From assembly GCF_006864135.1 (NCBI RefSeq), contig NZ_SADV01000008.1:124001-188000 (forward strand): 64,000 nt of DNA, read 5' to 3'. Made by a program: the position numbers and the translations under genes. The stretch is from Lysinibacillus sphaericus. Its GTDB lineage: Bacteria > Bacillota > Bacilli > Bacillales_A > Planococcaceae. Below the pieces are notes generated by a model. It worked only from the letters and a program-made list of their open reading frames with translations, searched no databases and was not told the origin of the DNA. Numbering within the stretch: position 1 is the stretch's first letter; each line of letters opens with the position of its first letter. Positions 36,950-47,871 of this stretch are shown here, piece after piece.

Positions 36950-38608
36950 TTAATCAACTAATATTAAATGAGCTTTGACAAAACGATCTGATAATACTAC
37001 TAAACGATCAGAAGGTTTTAAATCAGAGGCTTGAATTACTTTACCAGCTTTAATAATTGTAGCTTGGTCAATATTCATATCAATCATTTCACCAGCTTCA
37101 TACCAGCGACCATTTTGCCATTGACTAACGCTCTTCACATTAATTACTGCTGGGTATTTCGATTTAACTGACTGTAGTATACCAGTTAACATTAATGGTG
37201 CAACAGGCTTCGCTTTATTAAGCATATGAAGGGCCTGCACATGACCATCCTTTACATAAAAGTATCCATATTCGCCTTCATATAAATGAAGCTCAATATC
37301 AGGAATGACACTATATATTTTGTTACCATTATCTACTATGGCTTTTGTTGAATTACTAACAGATAGAACAGTTCGCTCTGTTTTCTTGAAGACATTTGAC
37401 TCGATCTTCATCGCATCATCAATTTCGATTAAATAGCCATCTGCTTGTGATAAACGTCCATAATATAATTCATGACCTGATAAGTTTGGTGACATAAAGC
37501 TATCACTTGTTACTTGAACAACTTGGGCATAATGATCACGTGCAGCACCGTCCGAAATTACAAAGGCTGTACCATACGCTAATAAGCCAGTAGGTTCAAT
37601 TAAACGACCATTTCTAATTAAAATTGTTCCATCGTGGAAGTATAATGTACCGGCAGATTTAAGTTTAAATAATTGATATTTAGTATCTACAGAAAGCATA
37701 GGTTCATAGTAAGTGCGCTCATTGTTTTTCAACACAACAATCTTTTCAATCACTTCTTTGCCAAATTGTTTAACTGTTGCATAATATGCTTGACTGCCAA
37801 TGTAATTTTTCAACTGACCTTTTTCAATTTTTGTATTGCCAACATATATCGGAACCTTCGATGAAAAATTCATTGTTGATAAAGCCGTTGTTGTGTCCGA
37901 GCCAAACTGCCAATTTATAAAAGCATGTTGGTTTTTGACAGTTAATTTATTTGTATTGGCATTAACTGTCTGTATCTCACCTTTATATAGGTTTTCAACT
38001 AATGTACCCGTCTCACTAATTTCTATTTTTGTGATAATAGATGTGTTTCGATTTTTAAGGCTAAGCTTAACACGATCCCCTACATATAAGGCGCTAATGT
38101 CGACAGCTGAGGAGTTTTTTTGATATTCTGTATCTTTATTTATATAGTAAGTCGTTTCCTCCCCAATATCTGGTTTCAGCATAATGAATAGTCCATTTGG
38201 ATCAATACTTGTCACTACTCCAGCAAGTGTTTTTGTATTTTGTGCAACTGTTGGAGATTCTGGTTCACTTGTAGAATTAGAAGTACCTCGCAACTCAACA
38301 ACACTGCGAAGAGAAATTTCCGCTTCTACTTGCATTCCCATCTTAAAGCCTTCGATTGTTGTCACTGTATTATTTATATACAGGCGGGCATTATCATTTA
38401 TATTGTATGTAACTTGACGACCGCTTTCATTTTGCAAAGTAATTTTACTAAGCTTTTTTTCTATTACTCCGTTAGCATTTGCATATTCTGAAAATGTTAC
38501 ATCAACAAAGGTTCCAGTCACCATTTGGGCAGCATGAGCTGTTTTATTCGATGAATACCCGAGAACCGTTAGTAACACAATCATTAGTATGTATGGAATC
38601 TTCTTCAA
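36950..38608 (-). CDS. Secreted beta-rich protein of unknown function
   Basis: 552 residues with a signal peptide ending near THAAQM. The mature part is a series of modules with the pattern 'short strand, ITLQNESGRQVTYNINDNARLYIN, GMQVEAEI' and 'LAGVVTSIDPNGLFIMLKP...GDRVKLSL', suggesting repeated OB-like or DUF5666-like barrels; I cannot name the family with confidence. It has its own terminator and ends just before repeat B3. Proximity to two SLH genes suggests an envelope role (inference). Confidence 0.75.
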   Translation of the reverse strand: MKKIPYILMIVLLTVLGYSSNKTAHAAQMVTGTFVDVTFSEYANANGVIEKKLSKITLQNESGRQVTYNINDNARLYINNTVTTIEGFKMGMQVEAEISLRSVVELRGTSNSTSEPESPTVAQNTKTLAGVVTSIDPNGLFIMLKPDIGEETTYYINKDTEYQKNSSAVDISALYVGDRVKLSLKNRNTSIITKIEISETGTLVENLYKGEIQTVNANTNKLTVKNQHAFINWQFGSDTTTALSTMNFSSKVPIYVGNTKIEKGQLKNYIGSQAYYATVKQFGKEVIEKIVVLKNNERTYYEPMLSVDTKYQLFKLKSAGTLYFHDGTILIRNGRLIEPTGLLAYGTAFVISDGAARDHYAQVVQVTSDSFMSPNLSGHELYYGRLSQADGYLIEIDDAMKIESNVFKKTERTVLSVSNSTKAIVDNGNKIYSVIPDIELHLYEGEYGYFYVKDGHVQALHMLNKAKPVAPLMLTGILQSVKSKYPAVINVKSVSQWQNGRWYEAGEMIDMNIDQATIIKAGKVIQASDLKPSDRLVVLSDRFVKAHLILVD

Positions 38609-38736
38609 TAAATCCCGCCTCCTAAAAAATTGTTATTAATATAGTATATCGTATTATTGGTAGTTTTTCCTATTATAAAAGTTACATTTTAGTGCTTTTA
38701 CTTACTTTTTAAATCTACCATTAGACATAAAGATAG

Positions 38737-38762
38737 AGGTAGCTTCCAATTTCAAGCTACCT
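38737..38762 (-). terminator. Terminator after the YjfB-like gene
   Basis: AGGTAGCTT and AAGCTACCT pair around eight bases; on the minus strand CTATCTTT follows. It starts nine bases after the stop codon. Confidence 0.75.
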
Positions 38763-38770
38763 TTGCTTCA

Positions 38771-38944
38771 TCATACTTGAACGTCAATTGTATGTCCGGC
38801 TGTCGGATGTGGAGCATCTAACATTTCAACTAATTGTTCTGTATTTTGCTGTTGCATCTCCATTGCCTGTTTCGTTACAGCTAGAGATACATTTTGCATT
38901 AAAGTTGCTTGATTCATGGCCATTGATAAAGCTGCGATATCCAT
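38771..38944 (-). CDS. YjfB-family putative motility protein
   Basis: 57 residues, starting MDIAALSMAMNQATLMQNV and ending HTIDVQV. This is the YjfB_motility pattern (MDIxxLSMxxxQ ... IDIxV), small proteins often near or co-regulated with flagellar genes; the function is not known. ATG 38944 has a strong AGGAGGTG eight bases upstream and a terminator follows the stop, so it is a genuine single-gene unit although short. Confidence 0.85.
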   Translation of the reverse strand: MDIAALSMAMNQATLMQNVSLAVTKQAMEMQQQNTEQLVEMLDAPHPTAGHTIDVQV

Positions 38945-39014
38945 TTAGTCCACCTCCTATTTAATTTATCGGTCAGTTGTTCCATTCATCAAGCGATTCT
39001 CCCTATTATTTAAT

Positions 39015-39061
39015 AAAAAAACATCTACTGTCCTAAATAATAGACTCAATAGATGTTTTTT
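39015..39061 (-). terminator. Terminator after ysxC
   Basis: AAAAAACATCTA (39015-39026) pairs with TAGATGTTTTTT (39050-39061); on the minus strand the stem ends in a T run. The ysxC stop is at 39064. Confidence 0.82.
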
Positions 39062-39063
39062 TA

Positions 39064-39645
39064 TTACATTTTATTTTCGATCGTACGCCAAGCTTCTTCA
39101 AAGCCAAGTCCTTTTTCTGAAGAAAAGACAATAAGAGGATCATTTTTATCCATGTCTAGCGTTTCTTTCACGATTTTTTTATGCTTATCCCATTTACCTT
39201 TTGGAATTTTATCCGCTTTTGTTGCAATAACAATACAAGGAATATTGTAATGCTTTAAAAAATCATACATCATGCGATCATCAGCTGTAGGGGGGTGACG
39301 TAAATCAACAATTTGTACGACTGCCTTTAATTCATTGCGTCCAGTGATGTAACGCTCAATCATTTTTCCCCATGCTTCACGCTCAGTTTTTGAAACCTTT
39401 GCATAACCATAGCCCGGAACATCTACAAAAAATAATTGTTCTTCAATTTTGTAAAAATTAAGCGTTTGTGTTTTTCCGGGCTTAGAAGAAATACGTGCTA
39501 AAGCCTTACGACCGATCATTCGGTTAATAAAGGAGGACTTCCCCACATTTGAACGACCGGCTAGTGCAAATTCTGGCAGTCCATCTTCTGGATATTGGTC
39601 TGGTCTTACAGCACTTATGACCATTTCTACGTTATGGACTTTCAT
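39064..39645 (-). CDS. ysxC: Ribosome biogenesis GTP-binding protein YsxC/EngB
   Basis: 193 residues. G motifs: [13 protein letters not shown] (P-loop), DVPGYGYA (G3) and TKADK (G4). An essential GTPase acting in late 50S assembly. I use ATG 39645 (MKVHNVEMV), four bases after the lonA stop, with GGAGG upstream; the frame up to 39672 overlaps lonA. The lonA-ysxC pair is conserved in Bacilli. Confidence 0.95.
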   Translation of the reverse strand: MKVHNVEMVISAVRPDQYPEDGLPEFALAGRSNVGKSSFINRMIGRKALARISSKPGKTQTLNFYKIEEQLFFVDVPGYGYAKVSKTEREAWGKMIERYITGRNELKAVVQIVDLRHPPTADDRMMYDFLKHYNIPCIVIATKADKIPKGKWDKHKKIVKETLDMDKNDPLIVFSSEKGLGFEEAWRTIENKM

Positions 39646-39649
39646 TTTC

Positions 39650-41974
39650 TTAAAAACCTCCGTCCAGTGCATGGGCTAATACTTCATCAGCCGATGACAC
39701 TAGTTTAAATGTTAGTTGTTCGCGTACACTTTCAGGAATATCCTCAATATCTCGCTCATTATCTTTCGGGCAAATAATTGTCGTTAAACCCGCTCGATGC
39801 GCACTGAGTGTTTTTTCCTTTAAGCCACCTATTGGCAGTACACGTCCACGTAATGTAATTTCACCTGTCATACCGACTTCACGGCGTATTGGACGGTGTA
39901 AAATTGCAGAAACAATTGCGGTTGCCATAGTAATACCTGCGGAAGGTCCATCTTTAGGAACAGCTCCTTCAGGAACATGAATATGAATATCATGTGTTTC
40001 AAAATATTCTGCATCCACTTTTAGATCTTCCATCTTTGAACGGACATACGATAAAGCTGTTTGAGCAGATTCCTTCATGACATCGCCGAGCTTCCCAGTT
40101 AACTGCAATTTTCCTTTACCAGGTGTTAATGATACCTCAATTTGTAATGTATCACCACCCACAGTTGTATAAGCAAGCCCAGTAGCTACACCGATTTGAT
40201 TTTCCTCTTCCGCTTGTCCATATCGGAAACGATGTTTACCGAGTAATTCCTCTAACGTTTTCGAGCTCACTGTTACTCGTTTTTTCTCACCAGAAACGAT
40301 GATCTTAGTGATTTTACGACAGAGGGTTGCGACTTGACGCTCTAGTCCGCGAACACCTGCTTCACGAGTATAATAACGGATAATATCCACTACTGCTTCG
40401 TCTTTAATAATAACTTGTGTTTTTTTCAAGCCATGCTCTTTTAACTGTTTCGGTATTAAGTGATTTTTCGTAATTTGCTCTTTTTCAATTTCAGTATAAC
40501 CAGCAATCGAGATTACTTCCATACGATCTAGTAATGGCCCAGGAATTGTACTTAAATCATTCGCAGTTGCTATAAATAATACATTTGATAAATCATAAGG
40601 TTCTTCGATGTAATGATCACTAAATGTATTATTTTGAGCCGGATCTAAAACTTCAAGCATTGCTGCTGCAGGATCTCCCCTGAAGTCATTAGACATTTTA
40701 TCAATTTCATCTAAAAGGAACACAGGATTAATAGTTCCTGCCTTTTTCATCCCTTGGATAATACGACCTGGCATTGCCCCAACATACGTACGACGATGAC
40801 CACGAATTTCCGATTCGTCTCGTACCCCACCTAATGAAATACGGATAAATTTGCGATCCAAGCTTTCTGCAATAGATCGAGCTAATGATGTTTTACCTAC
40901 ACCTGGAGGGCCAGCCAAACATAATATTGGTCCACGTAACGATTTTTTCAACTGACGTACAGCTAAATATTCTAATATACGTTCTTTTACTTTTTCTAAC
41001 CCGTCATGATCACGATTTAAAATATTCTCCGCATGTTCGATATTCATGCGATCTTCAGTCGCATTCGTCCATGGTAATGAAACAATCCAATCAATATAGT
41101 TTCGGATGACGCCACTCTCTGCACTAGCCGCTGGTAGCTTCTCGTAGCGATCCAACTCTTTAAGCACTACTTCTTTCGTTGATTCAGGCATTCCTGTTTC
41201 GTCAATACGTTTACGTAATTCAGCTACTTCGCCAGTTTTTCCTTCGCGATCTCCTAGCTCAGTTTGAATAGCTTTCATTTGTTCACGTAAATAATATTCC
41301 TTTTGTGTACGCTCCATGGATTGCTTAACTTTTGTATTAATTTTCTTTTCAAGATCAAGTACTTCTTGCTCGTCATGCAAACGAATAATTAAATGATCTA
41401 AACGCTTCTTTACATTGAGCATCTCTAATACTTCTTGTTTATCTGCAATCTTGAAGGGTAAATGCGATGCAATAATGTCTGCTAAACGACCTGGCTCTTC
41501 AATGTCTGCCACAGTACTGATGGTTTCAGGTGTAATTTTATTGGAGCCTTTCGCGTATCTCTCGAAATACGTTAACAACGTACGCATTAAAGCTTGCGTT
41601 TCTACATCCTTACCGTTTGATTCTTCCTTAACATCGATGTCAACAATCGTATATTTTTCTAGCGCCCGATAGTTAGACCATGTTGCTCGCGCCACACCTT
41701 CCACTAAAATACGCAGTGTTCCATTTGGTAATTTTAGCATCTGTTTGACATATGCCATCGTACCAACTGTATACAAATCTTCCTCATCAGGCTGTTCATC
41801 ATGCACTTCTTTTTGTGTTACCAATAATATCAATTGGTCCTCTAGCATCGCTTGTTCTAGCGCCGCTACAGAACGATTTCTACCCACATCAATATGTAAC
41901 ACCATCGACGGGTATACTAAAAGTCCACGTAAAGGCAATAATGGTACACTTGTTGTTTTTTGTATTGTCACCAT
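39650..41974 (-). CDS. lonA: ATP-dependent protease LonA
   Basis: 774 residues, the length of B. subtilis LonA. N-terminal substrate-binding LON domain ([23 protein letters not shown]), AAA+ domain with [12 protein letters not shown] and Walker B FLLDEIDK, and the protease domain with the serine in [12 protein letters not shown] and the lysine further on. I use ATG 41974, preceded by GGAGGTG. No lonB lies between it and clpX. Confidence 0.97.
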   Translation of the reverse strand: MVTIQKTTSVPLLPLRGLLVYPSMVLHIDVGRNRSVAALEQAMLEDQLILLVTQKEVHDEQPDEEDLYTVGTMAYVKQMLKLPNGTLRILVEGVARATWSNYRALEKYTIVDIDVKEESNGKDVETQALMRTLLTYFERYAKGSNKITPETISTVADIEEPGRLADIIASHLPFKIADKQEVLEMLNVKKRLDHLIIRLHDEQEVLDLEKKINTKVKQSMERTQKEYYLREQMKAIQTELGDREGKTGEVAELRKRIDETGMPESTKEVVLKELDRYEKLPAASAESGVIRNYIDWIVSLPWTNATEDRMNIEHAENILNRDHDGLEKVKERILEYLAVRQLKKSLRGPILCLAGPPGVGKTSLARSIAESLDRKFIRISLGGVRDESEIRGHRRTYVGAMPGRIIQGMKKAGTINPVFLLDEIDKMSNDFRGDPAAAMLEVLDPAQNNTFSDHYIEEPYDLSNVLFIATANDLSTIPGPLLDRMEVISIAGYTEIEKEQITKNHLIPKQLKEHGLKKTQVIIKDEAVVDIIRYYTREAGVRGLERQVATLCRKITKIIVSGEKKRVTVSSKTLEELLGKHRFRYGQAEEENQIGVATGLAYTTVGGDTLQIEVSLTPGKGKLQLTGKLGDVMKESAQTALSYVRSKMEDLKVDAEYFETHDIHIHVPEGAVPKDGPSAGITMATAIVSAILHRPIRREVGMTGEITLRGRVLPIGGLKEKTLSAHRAGLTTIICPKDNERDIEDIPESVREQLTFKLVSSADEVLAHALDGGF

Positions 41975-42115
41975 GCGGGTATTCACCTCCGTCAAAATTT
42001 TCTTATTCACTCCCACGCTACTAGTATGTGTCTAAAAAGCTGATTCACACTAGTTAATCAATTGAGCCAAAAATTTCATCTAATTACAGTTGGCTTTATG
42101 TATGAATGAATAAAA

Positions 42116-42160
42116 AGCTGACTGTCGATATGTGCGAATATTGCACAATCGAAGTCAGCT
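42116..42160 (-). terminator. Terminator after clpX
   Basis: AGCTGACT (42116-42123) pairs with AGTCAGCT (42153-42160), with further TCGAT and GTGC pairing inside; on the minus strand five T follow. Confidence 0.88.
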
Positions 42161-42203
42161 AAATTACTCTTTATCTCATAACAATAGACATAGTGTCTGT
42201 TCG

Positions 42204-43475
42204 TTATGCTGAAGTTTTTGTGTCGCTACCTTCATCGAGTTCAGTGCCATCTTCAAGAAGCAATTTCGGTTTTTCTTTATCCGTAATTGTTTTTGCCGTA
42301 ATGATACATTTTTTCACATCTTCGCGTGAAGGTAGTTCGTACATTACATCAAGCATTGTTGACTCAATAATTGAACGAAGACCACGTGCACCCGTTTTCC
42401 GTTCTATTGCTTCTTTTGCAATTTCAGAAAGAGCACCTTCATCAAACTCAAGCTCAACACCATCTAGTTCAAGCATTTTTTGATATTGCTTAGCTAGTGC
42501 ATTTTTAGGCTCCGTTAAAATTTGTACAAGCGCAGCCTCGTTTAATTGTTCTAGACTTGCAAGTACTGGTAATCGACCGATAAATTCTGGAATTAGACCA
42601 AATTTTAATAAATCCTCTGGAATTAGCTTTGCCATAATTGAGCCTTCATCCATATCAATTTTGTTTGGATCTGAACCGAAACCAATTACTTTTTCACCTT
42701 GACGACGTTTAATAATGGATTCTATTCCATCAAATGCTCCACCCACAATAAATAAGATGTTTGTAGTATCGATTTGTAAAAACTCTTGGTGTGGATGCTT
42801 ACGACCACCTTGTGGTGGAACACTTGCAACTGTACCTTCTAAAATTTTCAGAAGAGCTTGTTGTACACCTTCACCAGAAACATCACGTGTAATGGATGGA
42901 TTTTCGGATTTACGTGCAACTTTATCGATTTCATCAATATAGATGATTCCTTTTTCAGCACGCTCGATATCGTAATCTGCGGATTGAATTAATTTTAATA
43001 AAATATTTTCAACGTCCTCACCAACATAACCAGCTTCTGTTAGAGAAGTAGCATCTGCAATAGCAAAAGGAACGTTTAATATACGCGCCAATGTTTGGGC
43101 CAATAAAGTTTTACCGCTACCAGTTGGGCCGATTAACACAATGTTCGATTTTGCTAATTCTACATCATCAATTTTACTATTTGTATTAATGCGTTTGTAG
43201 TGATTGTAAACCGCAACTGCTAAAGCTTTTTTAGCACGTTCTTGCCCTATTACATACTCATCTAAAATCGTTAAGATCTCTTTTGGTTTTGGAATATCTT
43301 GGAATTCGATTTCTTCTTCAACACCCAGTTCCTCTACAACGATTTCTGAACAAAGTTCGATACATTCATCACAAATATAAACACCAGGACCTGCAACTAG
43401 TTTACGTACCTGTTCTTGTGGTTTTCCACAGAATGAGCATTTTAAATTGCCTTTTTCATCATTAAATTTGAACAA
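42204..43475 (-). CDS. clpX: ATP-dependent Clp protease ATP-binding subunit ClpX
   Basis: 423 residues. N-terminal zinc-binding domain ([26 protein letters not shown] split here as CSFC ... CDEC), AAA+ domain with [12 protein letters not shown] and IIYIDEIDK, and the IGF loop for ClpP docking (KVIGFGSD). It unfolds substrates for ClpP. Position between tig and lonA is as in Bacilli apart from the missing lonB. Confidence 0.97.
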   Translation of the reverse strand: MFKFNDEKGNLKCSFCGKPQEQVRKLVAGPGVYICDECIELCSEIVVEELGVEEEIEFQDIPKPKEILTILDEYVIGQERAKKALAVAVYNHYKRINTNSKIDDVELAKSNIVLIGPTGSGKTLLAQTLARILNVPFAIADATSLTEAGYVGEDVENILLKLIQSADYDIERAEKGIIYIDEIDKVARKSENPSITRDVSGEGVQQALLKILEGTVASVPPQGGRKHPHQEFLQIDTTNILFIVGGAFDGIESIIKRRQGEKVIGFGSDPNKIDMDEGSIMAKLIPEDLLKFGLIPEFIGRLPVLASLEQLNEAALVQILTEPKNALAKQYQKMLELDGVELEFDEGALSEIAKEAIERKTGARGLRSIIESTMLDVMYELPSREDVKKCIITAKTITDKEKPKLLLEDGTELDEGSDTKTSA

Positions 43476-44241
43476 TATGTTTCACCCCTATTCAAGCAAC
43501 AATCTTACAAGATTATTGAATCTTTATCAAATAAATTGTCTGCATCTATTTACACCATGGCGTTTATGTTTCAAGATTTCAAAAAGTTTTCGACATTTAT
43601 TGCACAAAAAACATTATCATTATTGCAAATAATGCCCATTCATTAGCTTGATGAATTCCAGCTCTTAACCTTAGCATGTAGTTGAATTCTGTGTGTATAA
43701 CTGACTGATTCTTCAGAAACCTCTAACGACCAAAGACCTTTCTTTCCGTCAAGATTTCTGACTCTCGACTGATATTTGGCTTGTGGCTTCACTGAAATAC
43801 CGTTAATACAAGTTAAAAATACTCAAGTAACTTATATTTCTATTAATTATGCCTCGGCATAATTGTAGCTGTCGCTTTGCTTTCGCGCAGAAAACATTTG
43901 CTGTTGTCGCTACAGAAAATAATGGCTGAAAGAAGTTAAAATCTTTTATATTCGCCAGAGGCTTAACTTCATTCAGAAGAGGATGTATTTCGTTGTTCCT
44001 CATTTGGAAGAATTGTGACATCAATTTGATCTCTACTGAATAAAGTCAAATTTTAGCATCGTGTGAAAAGTCAAACAATACTATGTATTAGAGAAGTGTA
44101 AAGGCCTTTGCCTATCCCCTTTTCAAAAAAGTATTTCCTTTTGGAGGATGCTTTTTGCGGTGAAAGTAGTCGTAATACTAATAATATAATTAACTGAACT
44201 AAAAGGGGAATCTAGCTTATTCTAAATAAAAAATATGTGAT
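43476..44241. repeat. clpX-tig intergenic region with class B copy B4
   Basis: AATTATGCC TC GGCATAATT at 43845-43864, a CTGTCGCTTTGCTTTCGCGCAG box (shared with the 37-bp units), GGCTGAAAGAAGTTAA and AGGCTTAACTTCATTCAG to about 43990. Here the B element lies beyond the tig terminator and not before it. I see no gene in the rest of the region. Confidence 0.6.
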
Positions 44242-44277
44242 AAAACAAGGCACGGTTTAATGCCGTACCTTGTTTTC
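44242..44277 (-). terminator. Terminator after tig
   Basis: AAAACAAGGCACGG and CCGTACCTTGTTTT form a stem with one mismatch and an A/T base on both sides. The tig stop is at 44305. Confidence 0.85.
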
Positions 44278-44304
44278 ATTTTTTTATCCAGTTACAAAAA
44301 AATC

Positions 44305-45594
44305 CTATTCAGTAATTTTAGCGTTTTCCACTAAAAATTCAACTGTTTTTTGAATTTTAATGTCGTTTTCAAGAACTGCTGTGCCGCCTAAAGCTCCAGT
44401 AATTTGCTCTTTAGTCATGTTAAATTGAGCAGTCATTTTTTCTAATTCAGCTGCGATATCAGCTTCAGATGCTTCAATTTTTTCAGCTTCAGCAATTGCT
44501 TCAAGTGTTAAAGATACACGTACACGGCTTTGTGCTTCTTCTTTCATTTGTCCACGTAAATCTTCTTCTGATTGACCTGAGAATTGGTAGTAAAGGTCTA
44601 AGTTCATGCCTTGCATTTGTAAACGTTGACCAAATTCTTGTAACATACGATCAGTTTCAGAGTTGATCATACCAGCAGGCACTTCAAATTCTGCATTTTC
44701 AGCAGCTTTTTCAACTAATTGATCACGAAGTGTTGCATCAGATTCAGCTTGTTTTTGTTCAGCAGTTTGCTCTTTGATTTTAGCGCGTAAAGCATCGACA
44801 CCTTCAACTTCTGGGTCTAATTCTTTAGCGAATTCGTCGTTTAGTTCTGGAAGAACTTTCGTTTTAACTTCTTTTATAGTTACTTTGAAAGTAGCTTCTT
44901 TACCAGCTAATTCTGCTGCATGGTATTCTTCTGGGAAAGTAACAACTACGTCTTTAGATTCACCAGCTTTTACACCTACAAGTTGTTCTTCAAAGCCAGG
45001 GATGAATGAGCCTGACCCGATTTCTAGTGGGTAGTCTTCACCTTTACCACCTTCAAATGCTTCTTCGCCTACGAAACCTTCAAAGTCGATAGTAGCTGTA
45101 TCGCCTTCTACGATAGCTTCGTCCTCTTTAATTTCAAGCTCTGCTTTACGAGCTAATTGGTCTTGAATTTGTGTTTCTACTTCTTCATCAGTAACTTCTA
45201 CTGGAAGTTTCGTAACTTCTAAACCTTTGTATTCACCAAGTTTCGGCTCTGGTTTCACTGTTACTTGAGCAGTAAATGTGAAATCTTTACCGTGTACGAA
45301 GTTTTCTGTACCAGAAATTTCTGGGTAATCAACTGGCATAATTCCAGCTTCATCGATCGCTTTTGAATAAGAATCAGGAACGATGATTTCTAATGCATCT
45401 TGGTATAAAGATTCGATACCAAAACGTTGTTCAAACATTTTACGAGGCATTTTTCCTTTACGGAAACCTGGAACGTTAATTTGTTTCACAACTTTTTTGA
45501 ACGCTTGGTCCATTGCTGCGTCTACTTCTGCAGCTGATACTTCGATTGTAAGAGTACCGATATTACCTTCTTGTTTTTCCCATTTTGCTGACAT
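44305..45594 (-). CDS. tig: Trigger factor
   Basis: 429 residues. N-terminal ribosome-binding domain with the signature [19 protein letters not shown], a central FKBP-type peptidyl-prolyl isomerase domain ([22 protein letters not shown]), and a C-terminal chaperone domain. It shields nascent chains at the exit tunnel. GGAGG precedes the ATG. A separate transcript from clpX, as in B. subtilis. Confidence 0.97.
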   Translation of the reverse strand: MSAKWEKQEGNIGTLTIEVSAAEVDAAMDQAFKKVVKQINVPGFRKGKMPRKMFEQRFGIESLYQDALEIIVPDSYSKAIDEAGIMPVDYPEISGTENFVHGKDFTFTAQVTVKPEPKLGEYKGLEVTKLPVEVTDEEVETQIQDQLARKAELEIKEDEAIVEGDTATIDFEGFVGEEAFEGGKGEDYPLEIGSGSFIPGFEEQLVGVKAGESKDVVVTFPEEYHAAELAGKEATFKVTIKEVKTKVLPELNDEFAKELDPEVEGVDALRAKIKEQTAEQKQAESDATLRDQLVEKAAENAEFEVPAGMINSETDRMLQEFGQRLQMQGMNLDLYYQFSGQSEEDLRGQMKEEAQSRVRVSLTLEAIAEAEKIEASEADIAAELEKMTAQFNMTKEQITGALGGTAVLENDIKIQKTVEFLVENAKITE

Positions 45595-45706
45595 GTATAA
45601 ATACCTCCAAATAAATAATCAAGTTTAAATGTTAGACAATTCATTCGTAACTACGATTTTGACAACCATTTTAGTATAACATAGATGCGTATAGTTTCAA
45701 CTTATT

Positions 45707-46696
45707 TCATACCTCATGTAGTTCAGTTAGTTTTTCTAACATTTGTAAAAAGTCAATGATTTCATAATCCATTTCCTGTACTTTTCCGAGCATCGATTGT
45801 ACAAAGTCAATATAACTATAAGCAATATCATCGGCTTCGAATGGTTGCCATTCAAACGGATACGTTACAATGGAATGCTTCGCCATTAAATATTGTACCA
45901 TTTCCAACGTCGCTGGGTCTTGCTCTAATTTATTTTCAATTATTTTTTTTACTTCCCTATACTGAGGCAACTGATTTGGTAGGACTAAATTATTAGGATT
46001 AACAGTTATTGTTTCATCAAATTTTGAGACAGTAATGTCAATCGACACTTCTTGTTCCACTAATAGAATTAATGCTAAGCTCTGAACAAATGGATGGATT
46101 GTTGGACATTCAATAATAGCTTTCAATGCTATTTTTAATTGTCGTACATTCGTATCCATTAAGCGATGCAGTCGAATAGATTGTTCGTTTGGCGTTAATG
46201 CACTAAATTTCGAAAGTTCATATTCTTGCTCTTCTAACAATCGTTTAGCATCCTCTTTTTTTTGGAGATTCTTAGCAACCTCTTGATTCAAGCTTCTTAT
46301 GCGTTCAAATTTCTCAAGCTGATCTTCTGGAAGTACGTTTTCTTCAATTAATGTCGTAATTAACGATTCTACTTGATGGTATTCCTTTAACTGCATACAT
46401 ACTGTAACATACAGTTCCATTACTTCTACATACAATGTCGTCCCCATAGCAAACAATTGCTCACAAACATTTTTAACTTTATCGTATGCTTTTAATTCAT
46501 ATAAAGCATACGCGTAGGTACTTAATGCACTTTCGTCTCCATCTTCATATGAAAATGCACTTTCAAAGCTTGCCACAGCCTCTTCATATTGATAATTTTC
46601 CGCATACATATGTCCTTCACGTATTAATGTTTGAACAGCACCAGGAAAAACAACAATATTGTCATGTTTGATAACATGCCGTTTTCGCTTTGTCAT
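45707..46696 (-). CDS. TPR-repeat protein (YsoA-like)
   Basis: 329 residues. TPR-like pairs of helices at residues about 25-110 (AENYQYEEAVASFESAF, STYAYALYELKAYDKVKNV, TVCMQLKEYHQVESLI), then a helical, charged part. In B. subtilis the TPR gene ysoA follows tig, which agrees with this position. The partner is unknown. ATG 46696 has GAGGTG at proper distance; GTG at 46705 is too close to it. No leu genes follow, unlike in B. subtilis. Confidence 0.82.
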   Translation of the reverse strand: MTKRKRHVIKHDNIVVFPGAVQTLIREGHMYAENYQYEEAVASFESAFSYEDGDESALSTYAYALYELKAYDKVKNVCEQLFAMGTTLYVEVMELYVTVCMQLKEYHQVESLITTLIEENVLPEDQLEKFERIRSLNQEVAKNLQKKEDAKRLLEEQEYELSKFSALTPNEQSIRLHRLMDTNVRQLKIALKAIIECPTIHPFVQSLALILLVEQEVSIDITVSKFDETITVNPNNLVLPNQLPQYREVKKIIENKLEQDPATLEMVQYLMAKHSIVTYPFEWQPFEADDIAYSYIDFVQSMLGKVQEMDYEIIDFLQMLEKLTELHEV

Positions 46697-46744
46697 TTTT
46701 CTCACCTCTTTAGCTCTATTTTACTTATTAGTTTCTTATTGAAT

Positions 46745-46895
46745 AATCATCATAACATGGAGTTGATTTCCGTATTCACTGAACACTTTACCAGTAAGCT
46801 ACTCTTATTTGACCTCGAAGGTTTGCCACACATCTAGGACGCTCCCCAACTTCACTCCAATCAATCCCATTAGTTGAAATACGTTTTAAAAAATG
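46745..46895. repeat. Class A repeat, copy A5 (degenerate)
   Basis: CATAACATGGAGTTGATT, TCCG at the left (46751-46772) and CTTCACTCCAATCAAT, then ATACGTTTTA at the right (46849-46890); the centre has drifted. The rest of the 46697-47084 gap is AT-rich and probably holds the promoter of the next plus-strand gene. Confidence 0.65.
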
Positions 46896-47084
46896 TCACT
46901 TTCAACTTTTTAAGTAAATGACAACACATATATACAATCTATCCACTGCTCGTTTCTAACAAAAGTATTCACTTTAGTATTTCATGTTTTGTAATAAATT
47001 GTATTATAATTAATAATATCTTTTTTATTACTATTTACAGACACCAGCTTTGTAATTTAAAGTTCTTCATAAGGAGTGGAATAC

Positions 47085-47561
47085 ATGCAATTAATAGATA
47101 CAGTAAGTGAATTTGGTAGTAGCATCTCTCCTATGTATGAGGCACTATCAATTAAAGTTGTATCGTTATCTACAGCGGACGGTCCCCATCTGAAGGATTA
47201 TCCGATTGAATTTGAACTACTCACAAGAACTAAGATTGATGTATATACACAAGAAGCGATTACACATATTTTAAGTATCAAAGGTCACATTCCTGGCTCC
47301 ATTTCACTTGGACACCAACATGAGTCACTTTTTATTATTCCCCAAAATGTACACATTGAATGCAACTATAAACTGCTAAGTATCAACAAAAAAGATATGC
47401 AACGAATCTTAATGCACGCTCAACCGAACCTTCATTATAGTGAATGGCTAATCGATGCCATTATAAATGCAAATATTCTTGTAGAATTAAAAACTAATCA
47501 AAATACCTTTATCGAATGGCCGCTCGGTATAAAGTCAGCCGTTATATCAAAACTAGGATGA
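47085..47561 (+). CDS. Hypothetical protein
   Basis: 158 residues, not recognised. ATG 47085 has AAGGAG nine bases upstream. The chain is a mixed alpha/beta type with no signal peptide or membrane segment. A central IKGHIPGSISLGHQHESLFIIP and later ILMHAQPNLHYSEWLIDAI stand out by their His and Pro content. It is the first plus-strand gene of the right part, a single-gene unit with AT-rich DNA on both sides; no terminator is clear. Confidence 0.7.
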   Translation: MQLIDTVSEFGSSISPMYEALSIKVVSLSTADGPHLKDYPIEFELLTRTKIDVYTQEAITHILSIKGHIPGSISLGHQHESLFIIPQNVHIECNYKLLSINKKDMQRILMHAQPNLHYSEWLIDAIINANILVELKTNQNTFIEWPLGIKSAVISKLG

Positions 47562-47871
47562 GACATACTTTAATAGGTATGTCTTTTGTTTTGAGCTCGT
47601 TTATTAAGTCTACTCCTTTTTGTTGCTTGTCTATCATATCAACTTTCTGTTGATTCTGGAATTCCCATTGTGAATATACTCCTATATCATTAGAAAACTT
47701 CACAACTCACAATTTATCATTGAAACGCTATAATAAAAATGCATAGCTCTAAAAGCATTTACTATGTCTGCGAATTGTTATAAAAGTAATTACAAAGACT
47801 ACTGATTATCAAGGAATACATTAAAAAAAATGCTCTTATAGAGAATGAACTTAACTTCGGGGGAATTACAT

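Noticed and set aside
43803-44024. 73-codon minus-strand ORF between clpX and tig
   Set aside because: It lies within class B repeat sequence and has no start signal.
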